From positions 1-64,000 of the forward strand of contig JAWLHA010000004.1 in assembly GCA_041690535.1 (NCBI GenBank): DNA of 64,000 bases, read 5' to 3'. A program made the translations under genes and the position numbers. The notes under the pieces are model-generated. The model was not told where the DNA came from. It ran no database searches and was given only the letters and a program-made list of their open reading frames with translations. Shown piece by piece: positions 51,638-60,343 of the stretch; positions within the stretch are counted from its first letter, which is position 1; each line of letters begins with the position of its first letter. The stretch is from JAWLHA01 sp041690535 (GTDB lineage: Bacteria > Pseudomonadota > Gammaproteobacteria > Thiohalomonadales > Thiohalomonadaceae).

Positions 51638-52270
51638 CTATTCGCCGTCGAAGGTGGGCAGGCGTGCGGCCCAATCCTCGTCCCGGGTGGTCCCGTCCCA
51701 GGGGGACTTGCCATAGTACAGGGCGCCTTCGGTGAGCACTGCTTCGAAGTGGGCGCGGGTGAGATCGGTCTTGCGCAGGTCCGCCTCACGCAAATTACAG
51801 CGGATGAAGCGGGCACCCTCCAGCTCGGAGCCGTGAAGATTGGCGCCGGCCAGGGTCGCGCCGGAGAAATTGGCGCCGCTCAGATCACAGTCCAGAATCT
51901 GCGCCCGGTCCAGGCGAGCGTCACTGAAATCGGTGCCTGCCGCATTGCAGATCATCAGGTTGGCGCCGGAGAGATCGCCCCCTGCACAGCAGGCCTCGGT
52001 TAGGATGACCCGCTGGAAAAAGGCAGAATCCCCCTGCACTCCGCGCAGGCTGGCACCGCGCCAGTCGCCATCCTGAACAAAGATCGATTCGAGGCGACAC
52101 CCGTCCAGTTTGGTCCCGTCCAGCCGGGAACCTGAGAGAGTGGCACCGGTCAGGTCCAGTCCCGACAGGTCGAGACCGGAGAGGTCGAGCAAGACCAGGT
52201 CGGCATCAACCAGGGAGCCGTCACGGCCGTACGCCTCCAACAACGCCTCACGCGATTCGAATCTATTCAT
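51638..52270 (-). CDS. Pentapeptide-repeat protein
   Basis: 210 residues from the ATG at 52270. From about residue 28 onward the A(D/N)LXX-type five-residue pattern repeats: LSGLDLSGLDLTGATLSG, DLSGANFSGATLAGANLHGS, READLRKTDLTRAHF. It should form a right-handed quadrilateral beta-helix. Some relatives mimic DNA and protect gyrase, but most have no known role. It lies downstream of korB, behind a palindromic repeat. Confidence 0.85.
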   Translation of the reverse strand: MNRFESREALLEAYGRDGSLVDADLVLLDLSGLDLSGLDLTGATLSGSRLDGTKLDGCRLESIFVQDGDWRGASLRGVQGDSAFFQRVILTEACCAGGDLSGANLMICNAAGTDFSDARLDRAQILDCDLSGANFSGATLAGANLHGSELEGARFIRCNLREADLRKTDLTRAHFEAVLTEGALYYGKSPWDGTTRDEDWAARLPTFDGE

Positions 52271-52291
52271 GGTTACCCCAGTTGCGAGTAT

Positions 52292-52388
52292 CGAGGTACG
52301 AGGGCCGAGGGAATGAGCTCGCTGACGCGAGCAGCCCATTGGATCTACGTGCGCGCAGCGCACTCATTCCCTCGCCACTCGTACCTCG
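52292..52388. repeat. Long palindromic repeat (GAGGTACGAGG type)
   Basis: Arms of 26 bp (CGAGGTACGAGGGCCGAGGG on the left and its near complement from 52363), with a loop containing TGACGCGAGCAGCCCATTGG. A related, more degenerate unit is at 56423-56545. It lies between korB and the pentapeptide gene. Confidence 0.7.
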
Positions 52389-52404
52389 CCCCTCGTCCCC
52401 GCCT

Positions 52405-53292
52405 TTACGGCCTCGACAGGTCGACGACCTTGCGCAGGTCGTAATCGGGATGACCACCGACCTTCTTCACCAGCGCGGCCATCTCCTCGTCGAGGGTGGG
52501 ACGCTCCGTCTTGTACAGTAGCCCCACGGGCGCCTTGCCCTCGCGCTCCGCCACGTTGACCACGTGCATGGCGGCATCCAGGTCGCCCACATCGTGCTCT
52601 TCGGGGACCTCGGCAACCAAGTCCCGGAAGTAGGGAACGGTATCGATCTTGTTGAAGCTGGGGCACTGGGAGAGGATGTTGACGAAGGCAAACCCGTGGT
52701 GGCTCAGGGCCCCCTTGATCAGCTCCGCGCACATCTTCGGATTGCCCGCGAAGGCCTGCCCGACGTAGGTCGCCCCGTAGGTGAGCATGTAGAGCACCGG
52801 ATTCATCGGATTGTCCACACCGCCGTAGGGGGTGGTGTAGGCCTTCATTTCGCGACGCGAGGTGGGCGAGACCTGCCCCTTGGTGAGCCCGTAGATGCGG
52901 TTGTCCATCATCACGTAGCTCATGTTGACGTTCTTGCGCGCCAGGTGCGGCATGTGGCCGCCGCCGATGGAGAAGCCGTCACCGTCACCGCCGGTCACCA
53001 ACACGGTGAGGTCGGGGCGGGCCAGCTGCGTGCCGGTGGCCACCGGACCGGCGCGCCCGTGCAGGGTGTGCATTTTGTAGGACTGCACGAAATACGGCGT
53101 GCGCGAGGAGCAGCCAATCCCGGAGATGTTCACCATGTTCGTGGGCTCGATGCCCAGGTCGGCAAGGGCCCGGTAAATACCGGAGAGCACACCGAAGTGG
53201 CCGCAGCCCGGGCACCACACCGGCTTCACCTCGGACTTGTAGTCACTGGGCTTGCGTTCGATCTTCTTCATGGATTCGAGTACGGCGGACAT
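52405..53292 (-). CDS. korB: 2-oxoacid:ferredoxin oxidoreductase, beta subunit
   Basis: 295 residues from the ATG at 53292. Thiamine-diphosphate and 4Fe-4S subunit: VWCPGCGHFGV (about 24-34), GIGCSSRTPYF, TPP motif GGDGDGFSIGGGH (about 103-115) with MMDNRIYGLTKGQ, and a fourth Cys in SQCPSFNK. With the alpha subunit it decarboxylates 2-oxoglutarate (or pyruvate) with CoA and passes electrons to ferredoxin; the length and the HTLHGRA motif favour 2-oxoglutarate, but this is an inference. Start and alpha-subunit stop share one base. Confidence 0.9.
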   Translation of the reverse strand: MSAVLESMKKIERKPSDYKSEVKPVWCPGCGHFGVLSGIYRALADLGIEPTNMVNISGIGCSSRTPYFVQSYKMHTLHGRAGPVATGTQLARPDLTVLVTGGDGDGFSIGGGHMPHLARKNVNMSYVMMDNRIYGLTKGQVSPTSRREMKAYTTPYGGVDNPMNPVLYMLTYGATYVGQAFAGNPKMCAELIKGALSHHGFAFVNILSQCPSFNKIDTVPYFRDLVAEVPEEHDVGDLDAAMHVVNVAEREGKAPVGLLYKTERPTLDEEMAALVKKVGGHPDYDLRKVVDLSRP

Positions 53293-55007
53293 CACAGGAG
53301 CTCCTCTACCTTGGCGACGATCATCCCGGGTGTAAAGGGCAACCCGCCGCAAATCGTGTAGGAAATGGGCCGGATGGAGGTCTCGGCACGGATGAAGTGG
53401 CTGAGCTGACCCTGGTAGTTGACCTCGGGCACCAGCACCTTGCCGCAGGTGGCGGCGAACGCCTCGTATTGGGCCACCGGCATGGGCCACAGCAGCTTCG
53501 GGTAGAACCCCTTCACCTTGTGGCCGGCTTCGCGCAGGCGCTCGATGGCCTCGCGCACCACGCCGATGGTGCTGCCCCAGGCGATGATGCCCACGTCGGC
53601 CTCACCTTTGCCATCCACCTCCACCGATTTGTAGGTGTCGGTCAGGGGCTGGATCTTGTTGAAGCGCTTGGCGTGCATCGCTTCGTGGTTCGCGGGACTG
53701 TAATTGGGGGCGCCGCTCTCGCCGTGCTCCAGGCCGGTGGCAATGTGCATCGCCCCCGGTGTGCCGGGGTCCGCCATGGGCGAGATGTTGTCCTCGCTGG
53801 CGGCATAGCGACGGTACTCCCCCGCCCCGTCCCAACGCTTGCGCTCGATCACGGTGTAGTTGTCGGGATTGGGATAGGGCACGGTCTGGGTGGAGAAGGC
53901 CAGCGAGCCGTCCGAGAGCAGGACCACCGGAGTCTGATACTGCTCCGCAATGTTGAGCGCATCGACCGTCATGTCAATGCAGTCCTGCACGTTCTCCACC
54001 GACAGCACCACCCGCGGGGCATCCCCGTGGCTGCCGTGAATGGCCAGGAACAGGTCCGACTGCTCATGCTTGGTGGGCAGGCCGGTGGAGGGACCACCGC
54101 GCTGCACATCCACCACCAGCGCCGGGGTCTCGCTCATGTGGGCCATGCCGAGCATCTCGCTCATCAGGGCCAGACCGGGGCCGGAGGTGGCAGTCATGGA
54201 GCGCTTGCCGGCGTAGGAGGCCCCCAGTACCTGGGCGATGGAGGCGATCTCGTCCTCCGCCTGGATCAGGGTGCCGCCCCGCTTAGGCAGGTGCCTGGAG
54301 ACGTACTTGGCGATCTCCGTGGCCGGGGTGATGGGATAGGCGGAGAAGAAGTCCAGGCCGCCGAGGAGCGCCCCGAGGCCCACCGCATCGTTGCCGGAGA
54401 TGATGATGACATCATCCCGTTTCTCCTTGGGAGCGGCCACCCTCCAGGAATCGCTCTTCTGCTGCGCGGCGGCCAGTTCCATCCCCTTGCCGAAGGCGTC
54501 GAGGTTGACCTTCACCACCTCATCGCCCTTGCGCTTGAACTTGCCCACCAGCACCTCGCGCAGGGTCTCGGCCGGGATGTCGAACAATTGCGACAGAGCG
54601 CCGAGGGCCACCATGTTCTTGGCGCGGGCACTGCCCAGCTCCTTGGCGGTCTTGGTCATCGGAATGGGGTAGGCGTGAACCCCCTCGGGGATCTCCGGCT
54701 CGAAGTCGCCCCCCGGGCCGTCGTAGACGAAGGCGGTGCCGGGACGCAGCAGGTGCTTGTTCAGCTCGTAGGCCTCACCGTTGAAGGCGCAGAAGACGTC
54801 GAAGGTATCTCCCTGGTTGAAAATCTTCTCGCCGCTGGTGCGGACCTGGTACATGGCATAGCCGCCCTTGATCTCGGCAGGGAAGGTCTTGAACGTGTAG
54901 ACCTCCAGCCCGGCGCGAGCGCAGGCTGCGGCGATGAAATCGCCCGAAGAGATGATGCCCTCGCCGCCTTCACCGGCGACGCGGACGATCAGGTCGTGTT
55001 TCGACAT
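53292..55007 (-). CDS. korA: 2-oxoacid:ferredoxin oxidoreductase, fused gamma-alpha subunit
   Basis: 571 residues from the ATG at 55007. The N-terminal gamma domain (KHDLIVRVAGEGGEGIISSG, about 3-22, to about 190) is joined to the alpha domain beginning GNDAVGLGALLGGLDFFSAY and PITPATEIAKYVS (about 218-245), with QAEDEIASIAQVLGASYAGK next. This layout is that of KorA/KGOR. First gene of the minus-strand unit and divergent from the Fe-S/flavoprotein/NuoF-like unit across 778 bp. The longer open frame to 55133 has no supporting start. Confidence 0.9.
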   Translation of the reverse strand: MSKHDLIVRVAGEGGEGIISSGDFIAAACARAGLEVYTFKTFPAEIKGGYAMYQVRTSGEKIFNQGDTFDVFCAFNGEAYELNKHLLRPGTAFVYDGPGGDFEPEIPEGVHAYPIPMTKTAKELGSARAKNMVALGALSQLFDIPAETLREVLVGKFKRKGDEVVKVNLDAFGKGMELAAAQQKSDSWRVAAPKEKRDDVIIISGNDAVGLGALLGGLDFFSAYPITPATEIAKYVSRHLPKRGGTLIQAEDEIASIAQVLGASYAGKRSMTATSGPGLALMSEMLGMAHMSETPALVVDVQRGGPSTGLPTKHEQSDLFLAIHGSHGDAPRVVLSVENVQDCIDMTVDALNIAEQYQTPVVLLSDGSLAFSTQTVPYPNPDNYTVIERKRWDGAGEYRRYAASEDNISPMADPGTPGAMHIATGLEHGESGAPNYSPANHEAMHAKRFNKIQPLTDTYKSVEVDGKGEADVGIIAWGSTIGVVREAIERLREAGHKVKGFYPKLLWPMPVAQYEAFAATCGKVLVPEVNYQGQLSHFIRAETSIRPISYTICGGLPFTPGMIVAKVEELL

Positions 55008-55239
55008 GCAATAACCCCCGGAAATCAAAATCGGTCGCTCCAGGCCAACTGGATGGGCGAAGCCGCGAGAAGGGCCGGAGCGGGGCAGGTGCCGGTTCTT
55101 GGGCCCGGCAGAAAGGCGCAAAGGATACCCCAACTCTGCGGTGCGGTGCGAGTTGCAGCTGAATGCACGAGGAGCAATGCCCGTTCACAAGGGTCCGGCA
55201 AGGAGGGGCGGTGCCACATCCAGAATGCCGAGCCGCTAA

Positions 55240-55402
55240 GGAAATGCTGGTCAAATCCGCTTTCGTCGCTCCCGCCCCCGATTAAGGCATTCGAGGGCAG
55301 GCTTCGGCGGGAGCCCTGAAAAATCCAGGCACTGGATGCCGCCCCCCGACTGAAGCTCTCGGGGCCAGGCTTCGCGGGCATGACGAATTGTTCAACGTTT
55401 CC
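55240..55402. repeat. GGAAAYGYTG inverted-repeat element with REP arms
   Basis: Left end GGAAATGCTGGTCAAATCC; right end, read inward, GGAAACGTTGAACAATTCG. Inside are GGCTTCGGCGGGAG- and GGCTTCGCGGGCATGACGA-type arms. The left end, with its CGCTAAGG prefix, matches 2490-2505 at the DUF1540 stop. No coding potential. Confidence 0.6.
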
Positions 55403-55785
55403 CCTACCGAGAGGCCAGGTGTAAGTGATTGATATTCGGTGCGCCGGGGATACATCCCTGTAGGCTCGACGGCCCCATGCCTAAAGGCGGCACGGGGCCA
55501 GCATGGGGGCCGGCCTTGCACGATTGTTGCGCCAGGTGACTGAATTTCGGCCCATTCTGGTGCACAATGGCGTCCCTTCAGGAGTCTGTGGAGGCATGGC
55601 ACCCCTATCGCGCGAGGGGGGGAAGCAAGGGCAAATTTCGACGAGTTATCGCCAGAACACAGCTAAATGGCGACAGATCTCGTAGATTTTGGCTGCTGCT
55701 CGATACCACCGCGAGAATGGCCATGCCCTTCAGACCAGGACCCGCCCACGAGCGGGACCCCCGTATTCACATTGCGAACAACCCG
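55403..55785. other. Upstream region of the Fe-S/flavoprotein operon
   Basis: 383 bp with no supported gene; the open frame beginning at 55567 reads as an unlikely basic leader before the conserved start. GGATACATCCCTGTAGGCTC at 55448-55467 is the complement of the loop sequence of the CAGGGTGAACGCA elements, so a repeat fragment lies here. No promoter could be fixed. Confidence 0.45.
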
Positions 55786-56415
55786 ATGAGTGAAGAGCAG
55801 ATCCAGGTCACTATCGATGGCAAGACCATTAGCTGTCCGCCGTCGCTCTCCGCGATCCAGGCCGTCTGGCACGCCGGCATCCCCAGAACCGCCGGCATCG
55901 GCTGTATGGAGGGGGTGTGCGGCTCCTGCCGCGTGATGGTGCGGCGCAAGGGGGAGAGTCGTGTCACCATGGAGCTGGGCTGCCAGACCGTGGTGGAGGA
56001 CGGCATGCAGGTGCTGTTCCTCAACTTTCCCACACCCAAGCACCACATTTACCAGCTGGACACCCTCCAGAACTCCTGGGACGTGCAGGCACAGTTTCAC
56101 CACATCTTCCCCGAGGCCATCAACTGCCGCCACTGCGGCGGCTGTAACCAATCCTGCCCCAAGGGGATCGAGGTGGAGCGCGGCGTGCGCCTGGCCGTCG
56201 AAGGGAGCTTCAAGGAGGCCAGCAAGCTGTTCCTCGAGTGCGTCATGTGCGATCTCTGCCTCACCGCCTGCCCGGAGCGTATCTCCCCCAACCACGTGGG
56301 GCTGTTCGCCCGCCGCGTCACCGCCTACTTCCATATCCGCCCTTCGAATCTCATCTACCGGCTCGAAGAGTTGCGCCAGGGTAAGTACCAGGTGAGTTAC
56401 GAGGGAGAGGAATAG
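55786..56415 (+). CDS. Iron-sulfur subunit with 2Fe-2S and two 4Fe-4S motifs (TfrB/HdrC-like)
   Basis: About 209 residues from the ATG at 55786 (the frame is open further up; the start is set by the MSEEQIQVTIDGKTISCPP opening). A plant-type 2Fe-2S segment, GIGCMEGVCGSCRV with a later GCQ (about 40-68), is followed by CRHCGGCNQSCPKG (about 114-127) and CVMCDLCLTACPER (about 150-163). Both C-x2-C-x2-C-x3-CP motifs point to 4Fe-4S clusters, unlike SdhB, which has one 3Fe-4S. The layout is that of fumarate-reductase-like TfrB/HdrC electron-transfer proteins. No membrane segment. First of three genes facing korAB. Confidence 0.82.
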   Translation: MSEEQIQVTIDGKTISCPPSLSAIQAVWHAGIPRTAGIGCMEGVCGSCRVMVRRKGESRVTMELGCQTVVEDGMQVLFLNFPTPKHHIYQLDTLQNSWDVQAQFHHIFPEAINCRHCGGCNQSCPKGIEVERGVRLAVEGSFKEASKLFLECVMCDLCLTACPERISPNHVGLFARRVTAYFHIRPSNLIYRLEELRQGKYQVSYEGEE

Positions 56416-56422
56416 CGCAGAT

Positions 56423-56545
56423 GCGAGAGACAAGAGACGAGATACGAGGGGTGGAGTGCGCTTCGCGCACGAGGCACATTCCGAAGAACCGCGAGCGCAG
56501 CGAGCTCACCTCCTCGCCTCTCGCACCTCGAACCTCGTACCTGAC
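56423..56545. repeat. Palindromic repeat between the Fe-S and flavoprotein genes
   Basis: Opposed GAGATACGAGGGGTGG- and CCTCGAACCTCGTACC-type arms around a GCGCTTCGCGC core. Related to the repeat at 52292-52388 on the far side of korAB. It fills most of the 163-bp gap inside the operon. Confidence 0.6.
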
Positions 56546-56578
56546 CCTAATCGAAGCCCAGGACCTTCAAGTTTGAAT

Positions 56579-58180
56579 ATGACCAAACAAGGGATCCCCT
56601 ACGCCCAGGCGCTGCGTGCCTACAACGCAGAGCGCGAGCCGGCGCTGCCGCAAGGTGAGCTGTCTACGGACGAGCTGCTGCGGCGCTACCATCCGGATTA
56701 TCTGTCCGACGCCATGGTCGATCTGCAGATCGGCCCCAACAAGGGGGAGCGCTGCCACAAGCAGCTGGCCGACCTGCTGCAGGCCAATGCCATCATCGAC
56801 GAGGCGGAGCTGGCCGGTGCCCCGGTGACCGAGACCGATGTGCTGGTGGTGGGCGGCGGCGGAGCCGGCTGCGCGGCGGCGCTCACCGCGGCCCTGGGGG
56901 GCGCGCGGGTGATCCTCGCCACCAAGCTGCGCCTCGGGGATAGCAACACGGTCATGGCGGAAGGGGGCATTCAGGCCTCCATTGAGAAGGACGATTCTCC
57001 TCAGCGCCACTTCGACGACACCATGCGGGGCGGCCACGGCAGCAGCAACCCCCATTTGGTGCGCCAGCTGGTGATGGACGGCCCGGACGTAATCCGCTGG
57101 CTGATCCGCCAGGGCATGCAATTCGACGTCAACGAGTACGGCGATCTGCTTACGCGCAAGGCGGGCGGCGCTTCTGCCTCGCGGGTGGTGTACTGCTGCG
57201 ACTACACCGGTCTGGAGATGATGCGGGCACTGCGCGAGACGGTGTGCAACCGCAGGGACATCCGCGTATGGGAGAACAGCCCGGTGGTGGAACTGCTCTC
57301 CAACGATCAGGGCCACTGCGCCGGCGCCGTTACCTACTCCCCGGACCGCGGCACCTTCAGCATCATCAAGGCGCAGGCGGTGATCCTCGCCACCGGGGGG
57401 ATGGGTCGCCTGCACCTGAACGGCTTTCCCACCTCCAACCACTTCGGCGCCACCGCCGACGGGCTGGTGCTGGCCTACCGGATGGGCGCGCGCCTGATGG
57501 AGCTGGACTCCTTCCAGTATCACCCCTCCGGGCTCGCCTACCCCACTCACCTGGCCGGCTATCTGGTGACCGAGGGGCTGCGCTCGGCCGGGGCCTACCT
57601 GCTGAACGGCTTGGGCGAGCGATTCGTCGACGAACTGAAGCCGCGCGACTACGTGGCCGCGGCCATGCTGCGCGAGTGCGCGGAAGGCCGTGGGGTCCGG
57701 GTGGATGAGCACACCGTCGGGGTGTGGCTGGATACCCCGAACCTGGAGCGCAAGCGGCCCGGCTTTCTCGCCGAGCGCTTCCCCAAGTTGCTGCAGACGG
57801 TGCGCAAGGGCCACGTGGACCCCACCCGGGAGCCGCTGCTCATCTATCCGACCCTGCACTACCACAACGGCGGGGTGGAGATCGACGAGCACGGGGCCAC
57901 CTGCGTGCCGGGTCTGTTCTGCGCCGGCGAGAACGCAGGCGGCATTCACGGCCGCAATCGGCTCATGGGCAACGCCCTGCTGGACATCATCTGCTTCGGC
58001 CGACGGGCCGGCGCCAAGGCGGCCGAAGGCTGCCACGGCCGGGGCCACAAGACGGTGGGGTTGGAGCACGTCAACCGCCTGCGCCGCGAGCTCACCGAGG
58101 CCGGCCTCCCCCGGGACGTGAAGAGCCCCATGCTGTTTCCCACCTACGCCAACTTCCGGATCACCTCATGTCGCAGTTAA
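56579..58180 (+). CDS. Fumarate-reductase/succinate-dehydrogenase-like flavoprotein
   Basis: 533 residues from the ATG at 56579. An unusual N-terminal helical segment of about 85 residues (ALRAYNAEREPALPQGELST) precedes the FAD-binding VLVVGGGGAGCAAALTAA (about 90-107). Active-site landmarks of FrdA/SdhA are kept: FQYHPSG (about 315-321), GERFVDELKPRDYVAAAM with the Arg (about 350-367) and HYHNGGVEIDEHG (about 428-440), and GENAGGIHGRNRLMGNALLD for FAD. So a fumarate/succinate-type reaction is chemically possible. Shorter than SdhA (about 590). No membrane anchor genes are present. Overlaps the NuoF-like gene by 13 bases. Confidence 0.82.
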   Translation: MTKQGIPYAQALRAYNAEREPALPQGELSTDELLRRYHPDYLSDAMVDLQIGPNKGERCHKQLADLLQANAIIDEAELAGAPVTETDVLVVGGGGAGCAAALTAALGGARVILATKLRLGDSNTVMAEGGIQASIEKDDSPQRHFDDTMRGGHGSSNPHLVRQLVMDGPDVIRWLIRQGMQFDVNEYGDLLTRKAGGASASRVVYCCDYTGLEMMRALRETVCNRRDIRVWENSPVVELLSNDQGHCAGAVTYSPDRGTFSIIKAQAVILATGGMGRLHLNGFPTSNHFGATADGLVLAYRMGARLMELDSFQYHPSGLAYPTHLAGYLVTEGLRSAGAYLLNGLGERFVDELKPRDYVAAAMLRECAEGRGVRVDEHTVGVWLDTPNLERKRPGFLAERFPKLLQTVRKGHVDPTREPLLIYPTLHYHNGGVEIDEHGATCVPGLFCAGENAGGIHGRNRLMGNALLDIICFGRRAGAKAAEGCHGRGHKTVGLEHVNRLRRELTEAGLPRDVKSPMLFPTYANFRITSCRS

Positions 58181-59415
58181 ACCAGGTTCTACTCCATCCC
58201 GAGCGGCGGGTGGGCGCCGATCTCGAGCGCTGGCTGGCCGCCGGCGGCGGCGCGGCCCTGCGCCGCGCCCTCAAAGGGCCGGAGGCGGTCATCGACACCA
58301 TCGAGGCGGCGGGCCTGCGCGGGCTCGGCGGCAGCGGCTTTCCCGCCGCGCGCAAGTGGCGCGCCGTGGCCGCCCAGGCTGGCAAGCCGGACAAGTACCT
58401 CATCTGTAATGGCAATGAGGACGAGCCGGGCACCTACAAGGACCGACTGCTGCTCGAGGAGACTCCCCACCAGGTGATCGAAGGGGCGCTGGCCACCGCC
58501 GTCGCTACGGGGATTAACCGCATCGTCCTCTATGTCAACCCCGGCATCCAGGGGGCACTGGCCGCGATCGGCGCGGCGCTGGAGCAATGGCGCCAGAGCG
58601 GCTGGCTGGAGGCGATGAGCGAGATTCTCGACCACCAGGTGACGCTGGAGCTGCTGCCCAGCTCCGGCCACTACTGCGGCGGCGAGGAGACCGCAGCCAT
58701 CGAGTGGGTGGAGGGGAAATTCCCCTTCCCCCGCGGTAAGCCGCCCTACCCGGCCGAATTCGGCGTGCACGGCAACCCCACGTTGATCAACAACATGGAG
58801 ACGCTGGCCAACGTCCCCCACATCCTGCTCAACGGGGCGGAGTGGTATCAGTCCCTGGGACGGGGCCGTGGCCACGGCACCAAGCTCTACACCCTGAGCG
58901 GCGATGTGCTCAAGCCGGGCGTCTACGAACTGCCCATGGGCACGCCGCTGCAGGAGCTCATCTTCGAATACGGCGGCGGCATGCTGGAGCAGGAGCCCAT
59001 CAAGGCGATTTTCGCCGGCGGCCCCTCCAACATTCTACTCACCCCCAAGGACCTCGACGTCCCGCTGGATTTCGACTCGGTGCGCGAGCGCGGCGCGAGC
59101 CTCGGCACCGGCGCCATCATCGTCGTCTCCGAGGGAACCGGTATCGTCAAGCGCGTGGCCGAATACGTGAATTTCTTCGCCCACTCCTCCTGTGGGCAGT
59201 GCCCCCCCTGCAAAACCGGCACCCACTACGCCTCCATGCTGCTGCAGAAGATCGACACCGGTCGCGGCACCCGGGCCGACCTGGATGCCCTGATGGACCT
59301 CTGCCGCATCCTCCCCGGGGCGGGTCGTTGTCACCTGCTGGACGGGGTGGTGAAGCTGCTCGACAGCTCCTTCCACCACTTCATGCACGAGTACCAGCGC
59401 CCCTTGCGGGATTGA
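58168..59415 (+). CDS. NuoF-like NAD(H)/FMN/4Fe-4S subunit
   Basis: 415 residues from the ATG at 58168. Complex I 51-kDa motifs are all present: GLRGLGGSGFPAARKW (about 48-63), NGNEDEPGTYKDRLLLEE (about 78-95), GGEETAAIEWVEG (about 167-179), the SLBB-type region, and the 4Fe-4S ligands SCGQCPPCKTGT (about 344-355) with a distal Cys in GRCHLLDG (about 388). It should bind NAD(H) and FMN and pass electrons to the Fe-S protein or flavoprotein of the same operon. No NuoE or other complex I gene is present. Confidence 0.85.
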   Translation: MSQLNQVLLHPERRVGADLERWLAAGGGAALRRALKGPEAVIDTIEAAGLRGLGGSGFPAARKWRAVAAQAGKPDKYLICNGNEDEPGTYKDRLLLEETPHQVIEGALATAVATGINRIVLYVNPGIQGALAAIGAALEQWRQSGWLEAMSEILDHQVTLELLPSSGHYCGGEETAAIEWVEGKFPFPRGKPPYPAEFGVHGNPTLINNMETLANVPHILLNGAEWYQSLGRGRGHGTKLYTLSGDVLKPGVYELPMGTPLQELIFEYGGGMLEQEPIKAIFAGGPSNILLTPKDLDVPLDFDSVRERGASLGTGAIIVVSEGTGIVKRVAEYVNFFAHSSCGQCPPCKTGTHYASMLLQKIDTGRGTRADLDALMDLCRILPGAGRCHLLDGVVKLLDSSFHHFMHEYQRPLRD

Positions 59416-59447
59416 GGGCGGGGGACGTCATCTTTAGCCGGTTTTGT

Positions 59448-59798
59448 GTCGGGTTACGCTTCGCCAACCCGACCTACGGTCTGGCCGACATGACCCACGC
59501 TCAGCCGGGTTTACGCTTCGCCCGACCTACGGTCTTCCTGACAGCCTGACAGCGTGCCCGAAACGAAGTCCGCAGTCCGTAGGTCGGGTTAGCGCAGCGT
59601 AACCCGACATCCCGCTCCGTTCTAAACGCCTCGCGCAGGACGCCCGCCGCCTCGGCGAGGCCCATATCGGCCCGTTCGGTTACCGCGGTGAAAAACCGGG
59701 AGCCACCAAATAGGAAAGGGGGCACCGGTACCGCATCGGTTATCGCCCCTCCCGTGCCGGTTTCGTCGGGTTACGCTTAGCTAACCCGACCTACGGTC
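59448..59798. repeat. REP array (GTCGGGTTACGC type)
   Basis: Four units: 59448-59481 and 59505-59534 in one direction, 59578-59608 in the other, and 59765-59798 again in the first. Each has TCGGGTTA and TAACCCGA-type arms and a CCTACGGTC tail. No gene is seen in the stretch. Confidence 0.8.
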
Positions 59799-59806
59799 TA
59801 CTGTTC

Positions 59807-60199
59807 GTCATTCCCGCGAAGGCGGGAATCCATAAGGCACCCAGCACAATACCCCTGGCCCTCTGAAGTCCAGCACTGGATTCCCCAGGGTGAACGCAGA
59901 CTCACCCAAGAGCGACGTAAGTCCTTGAAAGCAGGTCGTCGGCCGCATGGATTTGTGCAGGGACGCACTTATGCCGCGAGAGGGCAGGACGCCCGAAGCG
60001 GCCGCGGCCGTCGAGCGTACAGGGATGGAAGATGATTGCTCCTGCATAATCTTCACTCCCGACGTCCATGTCGGTCGTATTCACAGCGGACCTGCTTTCA
60101 AGGACTTACGTCGCTCACAGCACGGCCATAACGTTAGTATGCGTTCACCCTGCTGGATTCCCGCCTTCGCGGGAATGACGAATGCGGGTGAGTAGTTAC
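59807..60199. repeat. Remains of a GTAACTACT element split by a nested element
   Basis: Facing REP arms CGTCATTCCCGCGAAGGCGG (59807) and GATTCCCGCCTTCGCGGGAA (from 60156) match those inside 32087-32260, and the right end GGTGAGTAGTTAC (60187-60199) matches the family end. The left terminal repeat is eroded (only CTACTG remains near 59799). The CAGGGTGAACGCA element 59886-60152 lies inside it. Confidence 0.65.
59886..60152. mobile_element. CAGGGTGAACGCA element (MITE-like), copy 2, nested
   Basis: 267 bp. Outer ends CAGGGTGAACGCAGACTCAC and CAGGGTGAACGCATACTAAC read inward; inner arms AGCGACGTAAGTCCTTGAAA and complement. Compared with copy 1 the loop is about 100 bp longer and has extra stems. 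CTGGATTCC is present on both sides (59876-59884 and 60153-60161), a possible 9-bp target duplication. Confidence 0.78.
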
Positions 60200-60343
60200 C
60201 CTACAGGTAGCCTCAGTGCCCCTTTGTCCGGAACCGGCGGAGCGTCCGGTGTTCCTAACCGTTGGGAAGGTGTGCCCTGCCACATTTGCGCCCTCCCCTT
60301 CGTCTACCTAGACTAGGCCGCCCTCGCCAGTGACTGACCGACC
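60200..60343. other. Upstream region of uvrA
   Basis: Non-coding. Contains CCTAGACTAGG near 60308 and a CCGGAACCGGCGGAGCGTCC stem. No SOS box of the CTGT-N8-ACAG type could be found by eye. Confidence 0.4.

Noticed and set aside
53397..55319. 640-residue open frame antisense to korA
   Set aside because: Shadow of korA; composition is typical of antisense reading.
55567..55785. Longer N-terminus for the Fe-S protein
   Set aside because: The 73 added residues are basic, lack conservation-type patterns and no ribosome site supports the earlier start.
59448..59798. Possible CRISPR-like array
   Set aside because: The units are palindromic, unevenly spaced and in both directions; these are REP sequences. 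No cas gene is present.
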